Notes: generated by a model from the letters alone, not told the origin. A DNA stretch of 64,000 nucleotides from an uncultured Chitinophagaceae bacterium (GCA_937907395.1 CALCII010000011.1:62001-126000), one strand, 5' to 3'. Shown: positions 54,465 through 63,556, numbered from the stretch's first letter. Numbers and translations: made by a program.

Positions 54465-55141
54465 TGGAATAATTTATGTAAAAGTAAGTCGAATCCGATA
54501 CGGAAGCTGTTCCAAACCGATTGGCCTTTCCTTTTTGAGTAATCGGTGTACAGGATTGTCACCGGCACTTCTTTTATTTTAAGTTGATTCTTTTTTGCCA
54601 GAAAAAGAATTTCAGAAGCATGAGACATTCTGTTTTCCTTCAATTGTAAAACAGTTGATGCGTCTGCAGTCATTGCACGCAATCCATTGTGAGCATCGCT
54701 TAAGAGAATTCCTGTGAACATAAAGTTGACGTACCTGGCAAAAAAAATGACAACTCTTTTCAGAAGAGGGATCTTGTTTGTTTTGTTGCCTGAAAAACGG
54801 GAACCAAATACGAGATCTGCTCCATTAGCAAGCTCAGTCAACAATAACGGTATATCCTCTGCACGATGTTGCCCGTCGGCATCAAAATGAACAATGTAAT
54901 GAGCACCCTTTTTCTGTGCAAAGAAAGAGCCCGTTTGCAAAGCAGCACCTTGTCCCAGGTTTTTCCTGTGGCGTATAAACCAAACCGGCAAACCGGTTAA
55001 ATGATTCTTTTGAGTTTCGGCAGAGCCATCATCCACCACCACCACCTTATATCCCATCGTAAGCAATTGTTCAACCATGGAACGAAGCACAGCGCCTTCG
55101 TTATAAGCAGGAACAATGATAAAAACAGATGGGGGTGTCAT
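54461..55141 (-). CDS. Glycosyltransferase family 2
   Basis: A 226-residue GT-A enzyme: FIIVPAYNEGAVLRSMVEQL, VVVVDDGSAETQKN, LGQGAALQTGSFFAQKKGAH and the DXD-type FDADGQHRAEDIPLLLTELA. It resembles the dolichol-phosphate mannose synthase or polyprenyl-phosphate glycosyltransferase group. With the DUF2304 partner and polytopic proteins upstream it probably builds a polyprenyl-linked sugar used by GT-C type transferases. It lacks membrane helices. Confidence 0.9.
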   Translation of the reverse strand: MTPPSVFIIVPAYNEGAVLRSMVEQLLTMGYKVVVVDDGSAETQKNHLTGLPVWFIRHRKNLGQGAALQTGSFFAQKKGAHYIVHFDADGQHRAEDIPLLLTELANGADLVFGSRFSGNKTNKIPLLKRVVIFFARYVNFMFTGILLSDAHNGLRAMTADASTVLQLKENRMSHASEILFLAKKNQLKIKEVPVTILYTDYSKRKGQSVWNSFRIGFDLLLHKLFQ

Positions 55142-55150
55142 GTGATAAAA

Positions 55151-56707
55151 TTACAGGTTCCTGTACAACCTGAAAACTCCCGGTTCCTGGGCTATTTGTA
55201 CAAGGTTATTTAATTGGATGCAGGCTTTCATATTTTCTCCCGGCTCTTCTCTTGTTATTAAAAAGAACCATACTGGTTTTGCAGAACGTAATTGTTTTGT
55301 AACAAGAAGAGAGTCGTGAGGAAGGACTGCATAGCTGATGGAAGCATTCTGCAACGCATAATCATCGTCAAAGGCGCACATGACTACGGGTCGGTTGTTT
55401 TCACGCAAACTTTCTTTTACCAAAGCGGCTATATGATTCTTTGGTTGCATCCGGTATGCAAATGTTGAGGATGGATCCTTTTGCACATATGTTTTTACTA
55501 AACGGGTGACTATAGGAACGGCTGACAAGAGTATGATTAATACGAATGCATACCGGAAATAATTTGTGTCTTTCCGTTTGATATTCATGATGGCCAATAT
55601 TGGAATTAACACCAACGCAATGGACCAATATCTTGCTTCCTGAACGTAGGTAAAAGTGGTGGAACCGTTCACCTGTTGTTTATATCTCACAGATAAAAAG
55701 GATAAAAACAGAAGGAGTACAAGAATGGATACCAAGCTTACCTGCTGAAATAAATAAGCAACTCCTTCTTTTTTTCTGATTACCAAGAAAGCCACAAGGA
55801 AAATAAACAAAAGAAGACTGAAAAAACCTGCCATTTGAAGGAGTGTAATTAAATCTGTTTTTAAGAAAAGCGAAACCTGGTTCAGCAATAAATTGGCAGG
55901 AAGAAATGCATTAAGAAAAAACGGGTTCATCATCGATAGGTTCTCCGGATAGAAACCTTTTGTTTCTCGTAGTAAAGCTGTGCTATTATTTGAGACAGCA
56001 ATAACCAGGAATTGTGATAATATCAAAAAGAGAATAAGTCCATTTGTTACCACCATTCGCTTCATCATTTCTTTTTGTTTCCATTTTATACTTTGAAATA
56101 GCAGGTAAACCGGAATGGTTATTACCAGCACATAGTATTGGAAACGAAATGCAGCAGGCAGGAAAGCCACAATTGAAATGAACAGTATATATAAGAAGGA
56201 GGCTTTTTCTCTTCTTACGAATTGTATCCACCAATACAGTGAAAATAGCCAGAGGGAAAGACTCAGCCAATCTGATGTTGATAGCAGGTCTGTGAGTACA
56301 GGATTAAAGAATAACAACAGCCAGAGATACCATTGTGATCGGGTATCAAGCTGTATAACAGACAATATTTTCTTGAGTGAATAAAGGAATACTAAAAGAG
56401 AAAAGGAATCAATGAGTGCAACGGAGATGTTTGTGTTTTTTGTAAGCAGTGTTAATACGCCAACCAGCAACGGCAATAAAGGTGGCCACCGGAATAGCGT
56501 AATCTGCTTCCATTCCGATAAATCAGCTGACGAAGCATTTAAATAATGAAGTCCGTATCCGTTTGTAAAATTGGTGGCAAGTGTTTGCTGGTGCCACAGA
56601 TCTTCTATCGGGAATTTATAAACGAGCAACAGGAATAATTTCCATACAAAAAGCAAGAGCAGAAAGCCGGTGCCAAAGGGGCTGTTTATCTCTTTTTGGT
56701 GTAGCAA
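55151..56707 (-). CDS. Polytopic GT-C-like membrane protein 1
   Basis: About 518 residues with some ten membrane helices, probably from a TTG start at 56707 (no ATG in frame nearby). The N-terminal loop has a WHQQTLATNFTNGYGLHYLN segment, in the place where GT-C enzymes carry their Asp motif. Further on are GLILFLILSQFLVIAVSNN and a C-terminal soluble tail. It resembles the paralogue at 56770-58389 (for instance both have FYPENL followed by a Phe-rich helix). It is probably a glycosyltransferase using polyprenyl-linked sugar. Confidence 0.7.
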   Translation of the reverse strand: MLHQKEINSPFGTGFLLLLFVWKLFLLLVYKFPIEDLWHQQTLATNFTNGYGLHYLNASSADLSEWKQITLFRWPPLLPLLVGVLTLLTKNTNISVALIDSFSLLVFLYSLKKILSVIQLDTRSQWYLWLLLFFNPVLTDLLSTSDWLSLSLWLFSLYWWIQFVRREKASFLYILFISIVAFLPAAFRFQYYVLVITIPVYLLFQSIKWKQKEMMKRMVVTNGLILFLILSQFLVIAVSNNSTALLRETKGFYPENLSMMNPFFLNAFLPANLLLNQVSLFLKTDLITLLQMAGFFSLLLFIFLVAFLVIRKKEGVAYLFQQVSLVSILVLLLFLSFLSVRYKQQVNGSTTFTYVQEARYWSIALVLIPILAIMNIKRKDTNYFRYAFVLIILLSAVPIVTRLVKTYVQKDPSSTFAYRMQPKNHIAALVKESLRENNRPVVMCAFDDDYALQNASISYAVLPHDSLLVTKQLRSAKPVWFFLITREEPGENMKACIQLNNLVQIAQEPGVFRLYRNL

Positions 56708-56769
56708 GAAATGGTTTCTATTTATGATCGCAATATAAACAGTTTCGGCTGTGATTTACAGTAATCTGA

Positions 56770-58389
56770 TTATAAAGAGGCTACTGCAGTGGTGTTGTTA
56801 ACGATTGTATGATACAACTTACACTTTTTGCCGGCAAACACTTCGGTAGCTCCGTTTTGTTTAATAAACTGCAGCTCTTCTTTATTGGGGTGTGCCCATG
56901 TTATGATTAACAACTGAACGGGTTTTGAAGTGCGGATACCCGTTTGTTTTAATTGTTCGATATTTTTCACCATTCCGAAATCAGCAGCACTTTGGTAAAG
57001 AAAGTATTTCTGAGATGAAATAGCAACCACCGGTAAATTGTATTTGCGGTGCAGGGTTTCAATTTCATTATGCACCATTTCCTTTTCGGCCACCCATCTT
57101 ACAGCAGGGTCTTTGATTGATTGAGAAGTAACATTGTAAAGAAACTTACCAAACAAAGCAAGGTTAAAAATCATAAAGCCACCAGCCGCAATTTGTTTTA
57201 AAGGAAGTTTAAAGGAAATTCTGGGTAATAAATAGTCCTGTGCTACCGACGACAATAAGATCATCATAAGCAAGGAGGCAACAATAAAATAGCGTCCTTC
57301 ATTTACATATGTGAATGTACCATAAGGATTGATTTGCGGACTATAACGTAGTGCCATCAGAATTAATAAACCAAAAACCGAGGAGGTGATAAATAAAAGC
57401 AACATACGCCCCAGGTTCATAGCAACCAACTCTGTATTTGTACTATTGGAAGCTATTCCTTTTCTTAATTGTTTAAACAGAAAAGCAAACAATTTGTATA
57501 GAATGAAGTTTGTCAATAAAAAGCTGAAGATGTAATATGGGAAAATGGCCATCTTGTTCCAGCCAATTAACGTGTTTTCAATATAGCTCACATTCAGAAA
57601 ACCTTTGGTTATAAACGGATAGAACCAAATAAGGTTTTCCGGATAAAATCCAACTTTGTCTTCGGCTACGAGGGCACCTGTTCCCGTTTGTTGATACAGG
57701 AAGGCCACCTGGGCTGCCAGTAAAAAGAAAACAATAGAAAAGGAAAGGATGCTTTTGCTAAGCAATTGTTTGTTACCAGTATATTTTGCTGCTGCAATCA
57801 GGAATACCGGGAAAGCAAAAATTACCGGGTAGTATTGATAACGGAAAGCGGCAGGCAAAAAGAAAAAGAATGACGCAACAATCAACTGGCTGGTGCGTAC
57901 TTGTTGTTGCTGAAGGAAGCGCAGACAAAACAACGTTCCCCAAAGCATAAACAGGCCTCCATATAAATCAGTAATTCCAAGATTAGAAAAGGGTTCGGGG
58001 TTTGCGGCAATCAAAATCCAAAGAAAAACACGTACACGATCGTTTAATTTCAACACCTTCATAATTGCGTTGAGCACAAGCAGCAAAAACAACATACCCA
58101 GGCTCATGATAATCATATCAGCCGCATGTGAACTGCCCACCATCGCCTTTACAAAAGACAATAAATAGGCAACCAGCGGAGGCCATTCGTTCATGGGTTG
58201 ATATAATGTAGAAGAAAGATCCTGAGGATTAGCCATGGCAAACGCAAGTCCGTTACCGCTGAGCAAATTGTCTACAGCAGTATGAATCATCTCATGGTCT
58301 GTTCCCTGAGGTGGAAATAGAAATACATAAAGGATCCTGAAGAATACGGCAAGCAAGAAGATTGCTCCCGTGGTTTTTCTCGGAGACAT
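56770..58389 (-). CDS. Polytopic GT-C-like membrane protein 2
   Basis: A 539-residue protein with about ten to twelve membrane helices, paralogous to the previous gene. The first periplasmic loop carries PPQGTDHEMIHTAVDNLLSG with an acidic pair, as in GT-C enzymes of the ArnT/PMT kind. Both proteins share the segment GFYPENLIWFYPF. The last 100 residues are soluble. Order on the strand is this gene, its paralogue, GT2, then DUF2304, so the four form an operon for envelope glycan or glycolipid synthesis. Confidence 0.72.
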   Translation of the reverse strand: MSPRKTTGAIFLLAVFFRILYVFLFPPQGTDHEMIHTAVDNLLSGNGLAFAMANPQDLSSTLYQPMNEWPPLVAYLLSFVKAMVGSSHAADMIIMSLGMLFLLLVLNAIMKVLKLNDRVRVFLWILIAANPEPFSNLGITDLYGGLFMLWGTLFCLRFLQQQQVRTSQLIVASFFFFLPAAFRYQYYPVIFAFPVFLIAAAKYTGNKQLLSKSILSFSIVFFLLAAQVAFLYQQTGTGALVAEDKVGFYPENLIWFYPFITKGFLNVSYIENTLIGWNKMAIFPYYIFSFLLTNFILYKLFAFLFKQLRKGIASNSTNTELVAMNLGRMLLLFITSSVFGLLILMALRYSPQINPYGTFTYVNEGRYFIVASLLMMILLSSVAQDYLLPRISFKLPLKQIAAGGFMIFNLALFGKFLYNVTSQSIKDPAVRWVAEKEMVHNEIETLHRKYNLPVVAISSQKYFLYQSAADFGMVKNIEQLKQTGIRTSKPVQLLIITWAHPNKEELQFIKQNGATEVFAGKKCKLYHTIVNNTTAVASL

Positions 58390-58489
58390 TGGATATTGGA
58401 ATTTTCTTACCTCTAAAATAGAAGTATTTCAGAAAATAAACAAATCCCATCTATTGAATTTTAATGATTTAGCCCCTGATTTGTGGTAA

Positions 58490-59566
58490 TTACCCCGTTT
58501 TTTGATGAAAATACGCTTTAATACGGGTGTCCACATTGGTCCTTACATTTTTGTAAAACAGGTTGATATCTCCAGGATGATAGTTTTTGCTTCTGTATAA
58601 AAAGCTGAATGGAAATTTTGGTCGGGATATCCAGAGCACACCTTTATGTATCTGAGCGTCATTTGTGTGGCGGTACATTCTGTTATAATTGTATAAAACA
58701 GCCCCCTTATTATTTGATTTATCTATTCTTTGCTCAGTGCTGGTCCATGAAAGGGGATTCACTACCCAGCAAGGTTCTGTTTCTGTTTCTACATAAGGAG
58801 CTGTATAGTTTTTTCGAAACGTGCGCCAGCCCACAAAACACCCTGTGGATGCAGAATCTGTACAAGGGGTGAAAACCCAAAAATAAGTACGGGGCAGGTA
58901 CATTCCTATTAAATAGGCACAAACCAACTGGCTGCTTCGTTTTTGGTTTTCGAAAAACTCTTTTAAAAGGCGGGCAGCATGTACGGTACCCTGGCTATGA
59001 GAGGCAATAATGATGGGCCGTCCATTGTTGTAATGCGCCAGATAATATTCAAACGATTTTTTGATATCCTCGTATGCCAGTGAAAGAGCAGCCTCTCCTT
59101 TTGCTTTATCGCTAGTATAGAAAGAATAGATGTGTGCCTGGCGATACCTGGGGGCAAAGATTCTGGCGTGTTGGTTAAAAACACTTGCCTGGTAAAGAAT
59201 CGAAGTGTAATCTGTTTTGGCATTCAGTTCGGCATCATCAACGGAAGCGTTCCAAACAATACCATTCAGCTTTTTATTTGTTAATGAAGTTGGGTGTATA
59301 AAGAATACATCTATCGATGTATCTCTTTCCTCGTTTATAAATGGAAGCGGAATGCTATCAGAAGGATCTTTTTTCCAAGGGTGTGCAGCCCAGTATTTTA
59401 ATTGTGAATAATCGGGAATACTATCTTCTTTCTTCTGAAATTCAGTTTTATATTGTCCGATGAATGAATAATATGCCGGCTTGCAGGAAGAAATGACTAT
59501 AATCATGCAACCAATTATGTAAATTGTTTTTCTGATTAACACCGATTCATAATTTTTGTATTTCAA
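58490..59566 (-). CDS. DUF3089 family lipoprotein, esterase-like
   Basis: About 358 residues. The best start is TTG 59566, giving an N-terminal hydrophobic segment IRKTIYIIGCMIIVISSCKP with a lipobox-like Cys; an ATG at 59506 would remove most of the signal. DUF3089 features follow: DVFFIHPTSLTNKKLNGIVW, ARIFAPRYRQAHIYSFYT, and the hydrolase nucleophile in PIIIASHSQGTVHAARLL. This is the alpha/beta hydrolase class found in envelope-associated esterases. The substrate is unknown. It is divergent from chrA, with only 54 bases between. Confidence 0.82.
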   Translation of the reverse strand: MKYKNYESVLIRKTIYIIGCMIIVISSCKPAYYSFIGQYKTEFQKKEDSIPDYSQLKYWAAHPWKKDPSDSIPLPFINEERDTSIDVFFIHPTSLTNKKLNGIVWNASVDDAELNAKTDYTSILYQASVFNQHARIFAPRYRQAHIYSFYTSDKAKGEAALSLAYEDIKKSFEYYLAHYNNGRPIIIASHSQGTVHAARLLKEFFENQKRSSQLVCAYLIGMYLPRTYFWVFTPCTDSASTGCFVGWRTFRKNYTAPYVETETEPCWVVNPLSWTSTEQRIDKSNNKGAVLYNYNRMYRHTNDAQIHKGVLWISRPKFPFSFLYRSKNYHPGDINLFYKNVRTNVDTRIKAYFHQKTG

Positions 59567-59620
59567 ACCTACAGGATTTTTAGTAATTCTGTTTTCAAAT
59601 GAATATTTAACTCATACAGA

Positions 59621-60838
59621 TTGAAACTGTTTCGACATATTCCTTTTCTTAAAGCAGTATTCTTTTATGCGCTTACAGCTTTTGGCGGTCCGCAAGGGCA
59701 TTTTGGGCTGATGACAAGAATGTTTGTAAAGCGGCACAAACTGATTTCAGAAGAAGAGTTATTGGAATTGATGAGTTTTTGCCAGCTGTTGCCCGGGGCC
59801 TCTTCCACACAAACAATTACTTTAATAGGTTATAAACGAGGTGGTGTTTCATTAGCGGTTATTACACTACTCATCTGGATACTTCCTGCTTCTGTTATTA
59901 TGGGAGCACTTTCGTTTGTGGTTCATTATATTGATAAGCGGGCTTTACAAACAGATATTTTTAAGTTTCTGCAACCAATGGCAATTGGTTTTTTATGTTA
60001 TGCAGCCTGGCATGCCTTCAAAGTATCTGTCCATAATTCAATTACACGTGTGATTATGGTGGTGGCAAGTATTGCTGCGTATTTGTTTTTTAAAACACCG
60101 TGGATATTTCCCATCATCATTTTAGCTGCAGGTATTGCTACTAACTTCAGCAACAAACGTATTCCGCAAAAAGAGATTCCATCCCGGCAGATTAAGTGGA
60201 CGAATATCTGGCTCTTTCTTCTGGTGTTCATTATTGCCGGATTTTTAAGTGAAACTGCCCGTAAGCAAAATTGGGAACATCGGCGTGTCTACAATTTATT
60301 CGAGAATTTTTATCGTTTTGGCAGCCTGGTTTTTGGCGGGGGGAATGTGTTAATGCCCATGATGTATGAACAGTTTGTGGTAAGAGAAAAAACACAATAC
60401 ATGAGTGGTGAAGAATTGCTTACTGGCGCTGGTTTTGTTCAAGGTGTTCCCGGCCCTGTTTTTTCAATGGCTTCTTATGCCGGAGGCATGGCCCTCAGGA
60501 AGGATGGATCTGCTATGCAGGTTTTGGGCTGTGTTGTTGGAACAATCGGGATCTTTTTGCCAAGCGCCTTATTAGTTCTTTTTTTCTATCCCATCTGGAA
60601 TAATCTGAAAAAGTATGCGGTGATATACCGATCGTTGGAAGGGATTAATGCGGCGGTTGTTGGATTAATGATTGCGTCGGCTTTTTATCTGAGCAGAGAT
60701 ATTTCAATCTTTCATCTAAACTCTTTATCGGCGGTAAATGGAACAGTAATTATAGCTACTTTCCTTCTTCTCAATTTTACCAGGTTCCCGGCCCCTTTAA
60801 TTGCAGCCTCCTGTTTACTCCTGGGCTGGGTTCTTTAA
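59621..60838 (+). CDS. chrA: Chromate transporter
   Basis: A 405-residue two-half CHR protein from a TTG start at 59621. The first half has LTAFGGPQGHFGLMTRMFVK, QLLPGASSTQTITLIGYKRG and a membrane run to about 190. The second half repeats the pattern with FGSLVFGGGNVLMPMMYEQF, VQGVPGPVFSMASYAGGMAL and ending helices. It exports chromate or related oxyanions. It ends by overlapping nadD on the opposite strand by 24 bases. Confidence 0.92.
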   Translation: MKLFRHIPFLKAVFFYALTAFGGPQGHFGLMTRMFVKRHKLISEEELLELMSFCQLLPGASSTQTITLIGYKRGGVSLAVITLLIWILPASVIMGALSFVVHYIDKRALQTDIFKFLQPMAIGFLCYAAWHAFKVSVHNSITRVIMVVASIAAYLFFKTPWIFPIIILAAGIATNFSNKRIPQKEIPSRQIKWTNIWLFLLVFIIAGFLSETARKQNWEHRRVYNLFENFYRFGSLVFGGGNVLMPMMYEQFVVREKTQYMSGEELLTGAGFVQGVPGPVFSMASYAGGMALRKDGSAMQVLGCVVGTIGIFLPSALLVLFFYPIWNNLKKYAVIYRSLEGINAAVVGLMIASAFYLSRDISIFHLNSLSAVNGTVIIATFLLLNFTRFPAPLIAASCLLLGWVL

Positions 60839-61405
60839 TTTATAATAACCGTTTAATTCAATTTCATTCATTACAGATTCTGGTAACAGAAAGCGGACAG
60901 ATTTATGGTTTTGTATTAACTCACGTATATGAGTAGCCGAAATTTGTAAAAGCGGAGCATCTACAATTTTGAGAGTGGTTATTGTATGCTCTGTGATTTC
61001 AAAACCCGGACGGCGGTATACATAAATGGGATAGTTTTCCATGATCTGCTCGGCATTCTTCCATTTGTCGAGGTTTTGCAAACTATCACTTCCCATAATA
61101 ATACTGAAGCTGTGTTGCGGATACTTCTCTTTCAGATAGGCCAGCGTATTAATCGTGTAGGATGGTTTAGGCAAACGGAACTCAATATCTACAGCCTTTA
61201 TTCCATTCGCATTTTCAAGCGCCAGGTGCAGCAGGTGCAGCCGGTGGTATTCATTTAACAGAAACTTCTGTGGTTTAAATGGATTTTGTGGAGACACCAC
61301 CATCCAAACCTGTTCCAGATCGGTTTCGTTTAAAAGATGTTGTGCAATGATTAAATGACCGTGATGTACGGGGTTAAAAGAACCAAAATATAAGCCTATA
61401 TTCAT
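60815..61405 (-). CDS. nadD: Nicotinate-nucleotide adenylyltransferase
   Basis: A 196-residue enzyme with the nucleotidyltransferase signature GLYFGSFNPVHHGHLIIAQH (residues 4-23), WMVVSPQNPFKPQ, then IMGSDSLQNLDKWKNAEQIM, and LQISATHIRELIQNHKSVRF with the S-x-T/S-x-I-R motif. It makes NaAD from NaMN. nadA is at 33.3 kb. The gene overlaps the end of chrA and is followed downstream by no partner on its strand. Confidence 0.95.
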   Translation of the reverse strand: MNIGLYFGSFNPVHHGHLIIAQHLLNETDLEQVWMVVSPQNPFKPQKFLLNEYHRLHLLHLALENANGIKAVDIEFRLPKPSYTINTLAYLKEKYPQHSFSIIMGSDSLQNLDKWKNAEQIMENYPIYVYRRPGFEITEHTITTLKIVDAPLLQISATHIRELIQNHKSVRFLLPESVMNEIELNGYYKLKNPAQE

Positions 61406-61428
61406 TTAATATATTGATAATCAATAAA

Positions 61429-61653
61429 CTATGATAGATCCACCAATATATGTGCCGCTTCTTCTTTACGCAGGCTCAATTGATAGCCGGCTACCTTAAT
61501 ACTGATGGGGTCGCCCAGTGGTGCAATGCTTTCTACTTCGACCTCTTCGCCAGGAACACATCCCATTTCCATCAGTTTCAAATAAATCTCATCTGATTCA
61601 AAAGACACAATCGTTGCTATATTGCCGGGTTCCAATTCTGAAAGTCGCTTCAT
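61429..61653 (-). CDS. feoA: FeoA domain protein
   Basis: A 74-residue SH3-like FeoA protein: MKRLSELEPGNIATIVSFES, DEIYLKLMEMGCVPGEEVEV, GDPISIKVAGYQLSLRKEEA. It assists FeoB in Fe2+ uptake in other bacteria. It is 18 kb from the feoB gene in this window and lies 23 bases from nadD on the same strand, so it may be co-transcribed with nadD rather than with feoB. Confidence 0.88.
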   Translation of the reverse strand: MKRLSELEPGNIATIVSFESDEIYLKLMEMGCVPGEEVEVESIAPLGDPISIKVAGYQLSLRKEEAAHILVDLS

Positions 61654-61708
61654 AATATTCCTGCAAAAGTATCATTCAAAGCTTTAAAACTTTCCGAATT
61701 TTACAACG

Positions 61709-62143
61709 ATGTCTAAAACAAGTATTCATTTTTTTTACCAAACTAATGGGTTCTCTTTCCGAAACAGAAACCTGGTTAAAGATTTTCTAAGAGATTTGCT
61801 TAAGAGGGAGCAAACCCAGGCTACAGAAATCAGGGTCATCTTTTGTACAGACGACCAGCTACTTGAGATTAACCGACAGTTTTTGAATCACGATTACTAT
61901 ACTGATATTATTACATTCAATCTTTCTGCTAAACGTGAGCCGGTGAATGCAGAGCTATACCTCAGTATCGATCGCATAAAAGACAATGCTCAATCCGCTA
62001 ATACCACGTTCAAGAGAGAGTTGCACAGAGTAATATTTCATGGTGTTTTGCATTTATGTGGATACAACGACAAGTCTTCACAACAAATTAAGAGAATGCG
62101 TGAACGGGAAGATCATTATCTGCGTTTGTACTTTGGTCCATAA
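61709..62143 (+). CDS. ybeY: Endoribonuclease YbeY
   Basis: A 144-residue metalloprotein of 16S rRNA maturation: TEIRVIFCTDDQLLEINRQF, LNHDYYTDIITFNLS, and the metal site RVIFHGVLHLCGYNDKSSQQ. In the usual HGxLHLxGYDH the third metal ligand is His; here the final pair is Asn-Asp, so the ligand would be Asp, as I believe is the norm in Bacteroidota. The gene reads toward the CAP-domain gene, which starts 10 bases after its stop. Confidence 0.92.
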   Translation: MSKTSIHFFYQTNGFSFRNRNLVKDFLRDLLKREQTQATEIRVIFCTDDQLLEINRQFLNHDYYTDIITFNLSAKREPVNAELYLSIDRIKDNAQSANTTFKRELHRVIFHGVLHLCGYNDKSSQQIKRMREREDHYLRLYFGP

Positions 62144-62153
62144 CTGGTATCAA

Positions 62154-62813
62154 ATGCGGTATATTTTCTCCTTTCTTCTTTTATTATTCTTGCAAACATC
62201 TGTGTCTGCACAAGGACAGATTATATTACAAGACAAGCCCTTTAGTTATAATGCCCCTGTTGATACCAATCTGTGGGCTACTTTACAAACAGCCCCCAAT
62301 TTTCTGACTCTTTCAACAGAGCAAAAATGGATGTTTTACTGGACGAATCTTTTTCGCCGGAACCCACAATGGTTTTTTGGTACTATAGTTCGCTCTTTTT
62401 TAGATCAATTCCCGGAAGCAAATACCGCAGAAGCTGTTTCTCTGGAGGCAGACATTCAACAAGCGAGCCCTCTTCCTTTTTTATTTCCCGATAACGGACT
62501 AACTAAAATGGCTCAATTGCATGCAAAGGATATGGCCAGCAGAAATGGAATTATTACCCACACTTCCTCCTCCGGGAAACAATTTGCCCAACGATTAAGG
62601 GAAGCCGGACGCTATCCCTGTGGCGCCGAAAATGTTTTCTCTGGTAGCCAGGCCGCATTAGAGGCCCTGATTATTCTTTTATTGGACCATGGAGTAGCAG
62701 ACAAGGGACACAGGATAAACCTGCTTGACCCCACCTATACAATCATGGGCGCCGCAACATCCATTATCAAGTCCGGGAGACATGTGTGGGTGCAGGAATT
62801 CGGTTGTCGTTAA
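62154..62813 (+). CDS. Secreted CAP (SCP/PR1-like) domain protein
   Basis: About 219 residues from ATG 62154, with signal peptide MRYIFSFLLLLFLQTSVSAQ; the upstream frame overlaps ybeY and is rejected. The CAP domain is shown by LTKMAQLHAKDMASRNGIIT with a His, CGAENVFSGSQAALEALIIL and GHRINLLDPTYTIMGAATS, the last being the CAP signature. Such proteins are extracellular or periplasmic with ligand-binding or uncertain enzymatic roles. It is probably co-transcribed with ybeY. Confidence 0.88.
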   Translation: MRYIFSFLLLLFLQTSVSAQGQIILQDKPFSYNAPVDTNLWATLQTAPNFLTLSTEQKWMFYWTNLFRRNPQWFFGTIVRSFLDQFPEANTAEAVSLEADIQQASPLPFLFPDNGLTKMAQLHAKDMASRNGIITHTSSSGKQFAQRLREAGRYPCGAENVFSGSQAALEALIILLLDHGVADKGHRINLLDPTYTIMGAATSIIKSGRHVWVQEFGCR

Positions 62814-62829
62814 TGTTTCATGGAAAACG

Positions 62830-62844
62830 GTTTCATGGTGAAAC
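62830..62844. promoter_or_regulatory. Palindrome upstream of HNH-like gene
   Basis: GTTTCA-TGG-TGAAAC is a perfect inverted repeat. Further TTTCATGG and GTGAAACC copies lie on either side within 40 bases. It lies just upstream of the promoter-like TATCTTTG (62863-62870) and is a candidate operator. Confidence 0.4.
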
Positions 62845-62862
62845 TGTTCGTCGTGAAACCTG

Positions 62863-62870
62863 TATCTTTG
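62863..62870 (+). promoter_or_regulatory. Promoter of the HNH-like gene
   Basis: TATCTTTG fits TAnnTTTG, 13 bases before ATG 62884. Confidence 0.45.
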
Positions 62871-62883
62871 ACAAAACAACAGT

Positions 62884-63501
62884 ATGCCACGAAAAAAATG
62901 GACACCTCAGACGGATGAAACCGACACTCTTCTTAAATCAAGGGAGAAGCGGAAGTGGCAAATTGCGTTTAGAAGATATGTGGTTGAGGGAAATTTATCG
63001 ATCAACTATGCCCCCTATTTTGGGTTGGATATTAAAACAATCCGGAATTGGATTGAACTTCAGTTTACGGGGGAAATGAACTGGTCAAACTTTGGTAGTC
63101 TCTGGCAGTTTGAACACCTGGTGCCGGTTATATATTTCAATTTTAGTAACGAGGAAGACCTTCATTTGTGCTGGAATTTTGTCAATATTCGGGTAGTGCC
63201 TGCAAAAAGTACAAAAGACGGTTCTGTGAGAGGAGATTTGTACCTGGCCTATCAGCATCTGCATCGTTTGTATCAAGCGTCCGGCTATCGGGTTTGTAAA
63301 GCGCTGATTGAAAAAATTGAGTCCATTCAGCAATCGGAACAAGTCAATATCGACAACCAGTCGGCCTTCCTGCAATCAAACAATGATTACCTGGCTTTGC
63401 TGCAGGGGTTCTCCTCCTACGAGTTTGAGCTGCTCAATAGCGGTCGTGATGTGGAAAGTGTGAAGCGGGAAGCAGAGATGATACGAAACCTCGGTCGCTA
63501 A
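62884..63501 (+). CDS. HTH plus HNH-like protein, unassigned
   Basis: A 205-residue basic protein. Residues about 25-60 (VVEGNLSINYAPYFGLDIKT, then IRNWIELQF) look like a helix-turn-helix. Residues about 72-110 (LWQFEHLVPVIYFNFSNEED, then LHLCWNFVNIRVVPAKSTK) have the order EH-P-x-FN-x-C-N-x-N-x-K seen in HNH-type or His-Me finger nucleases, although the first His of the motif is not clear. The last 90 residues are helical. It could be a DNA-binding or cleaving protein. No family is recognised, and it is not near any phage gene. A palindrome sits in its upstream region. Confidence 0.55.
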   Translation: MPRKKWTPQTDETDTLLKSREKRKWQIAFRRYVVEGNLSINYAPYFGLDIKTIRNWIELQFTGEMNWSNFGSLWQFEHLVPVIYFNFSNEEDLHLCWNFVNIRVVPAKSTKDGSVRGDLYLAYQHLHRLYQASGYRVCKALIEKIESIQQSEQVNIDNQSAFLQSNNDYLALLQGFSSYEFELLNSGRDVESVKREAEMIRNLGR

Positions 63502-63542
63502 GCCTTGATGAAACAGACTCTTTCCATCCCATCGCTTTAAAC

Positions 63543-63550
63543 TAACTTTG
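63543..63550 (+). promoter_or_regulatory. Promoter of mnmG
   Basis: TAACTTTG followed by CC fits TAnnTTTG and ends six bases before ATG 63557. Confidence 0.45.
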
Positions 63551-63556
63551 CCCCCC

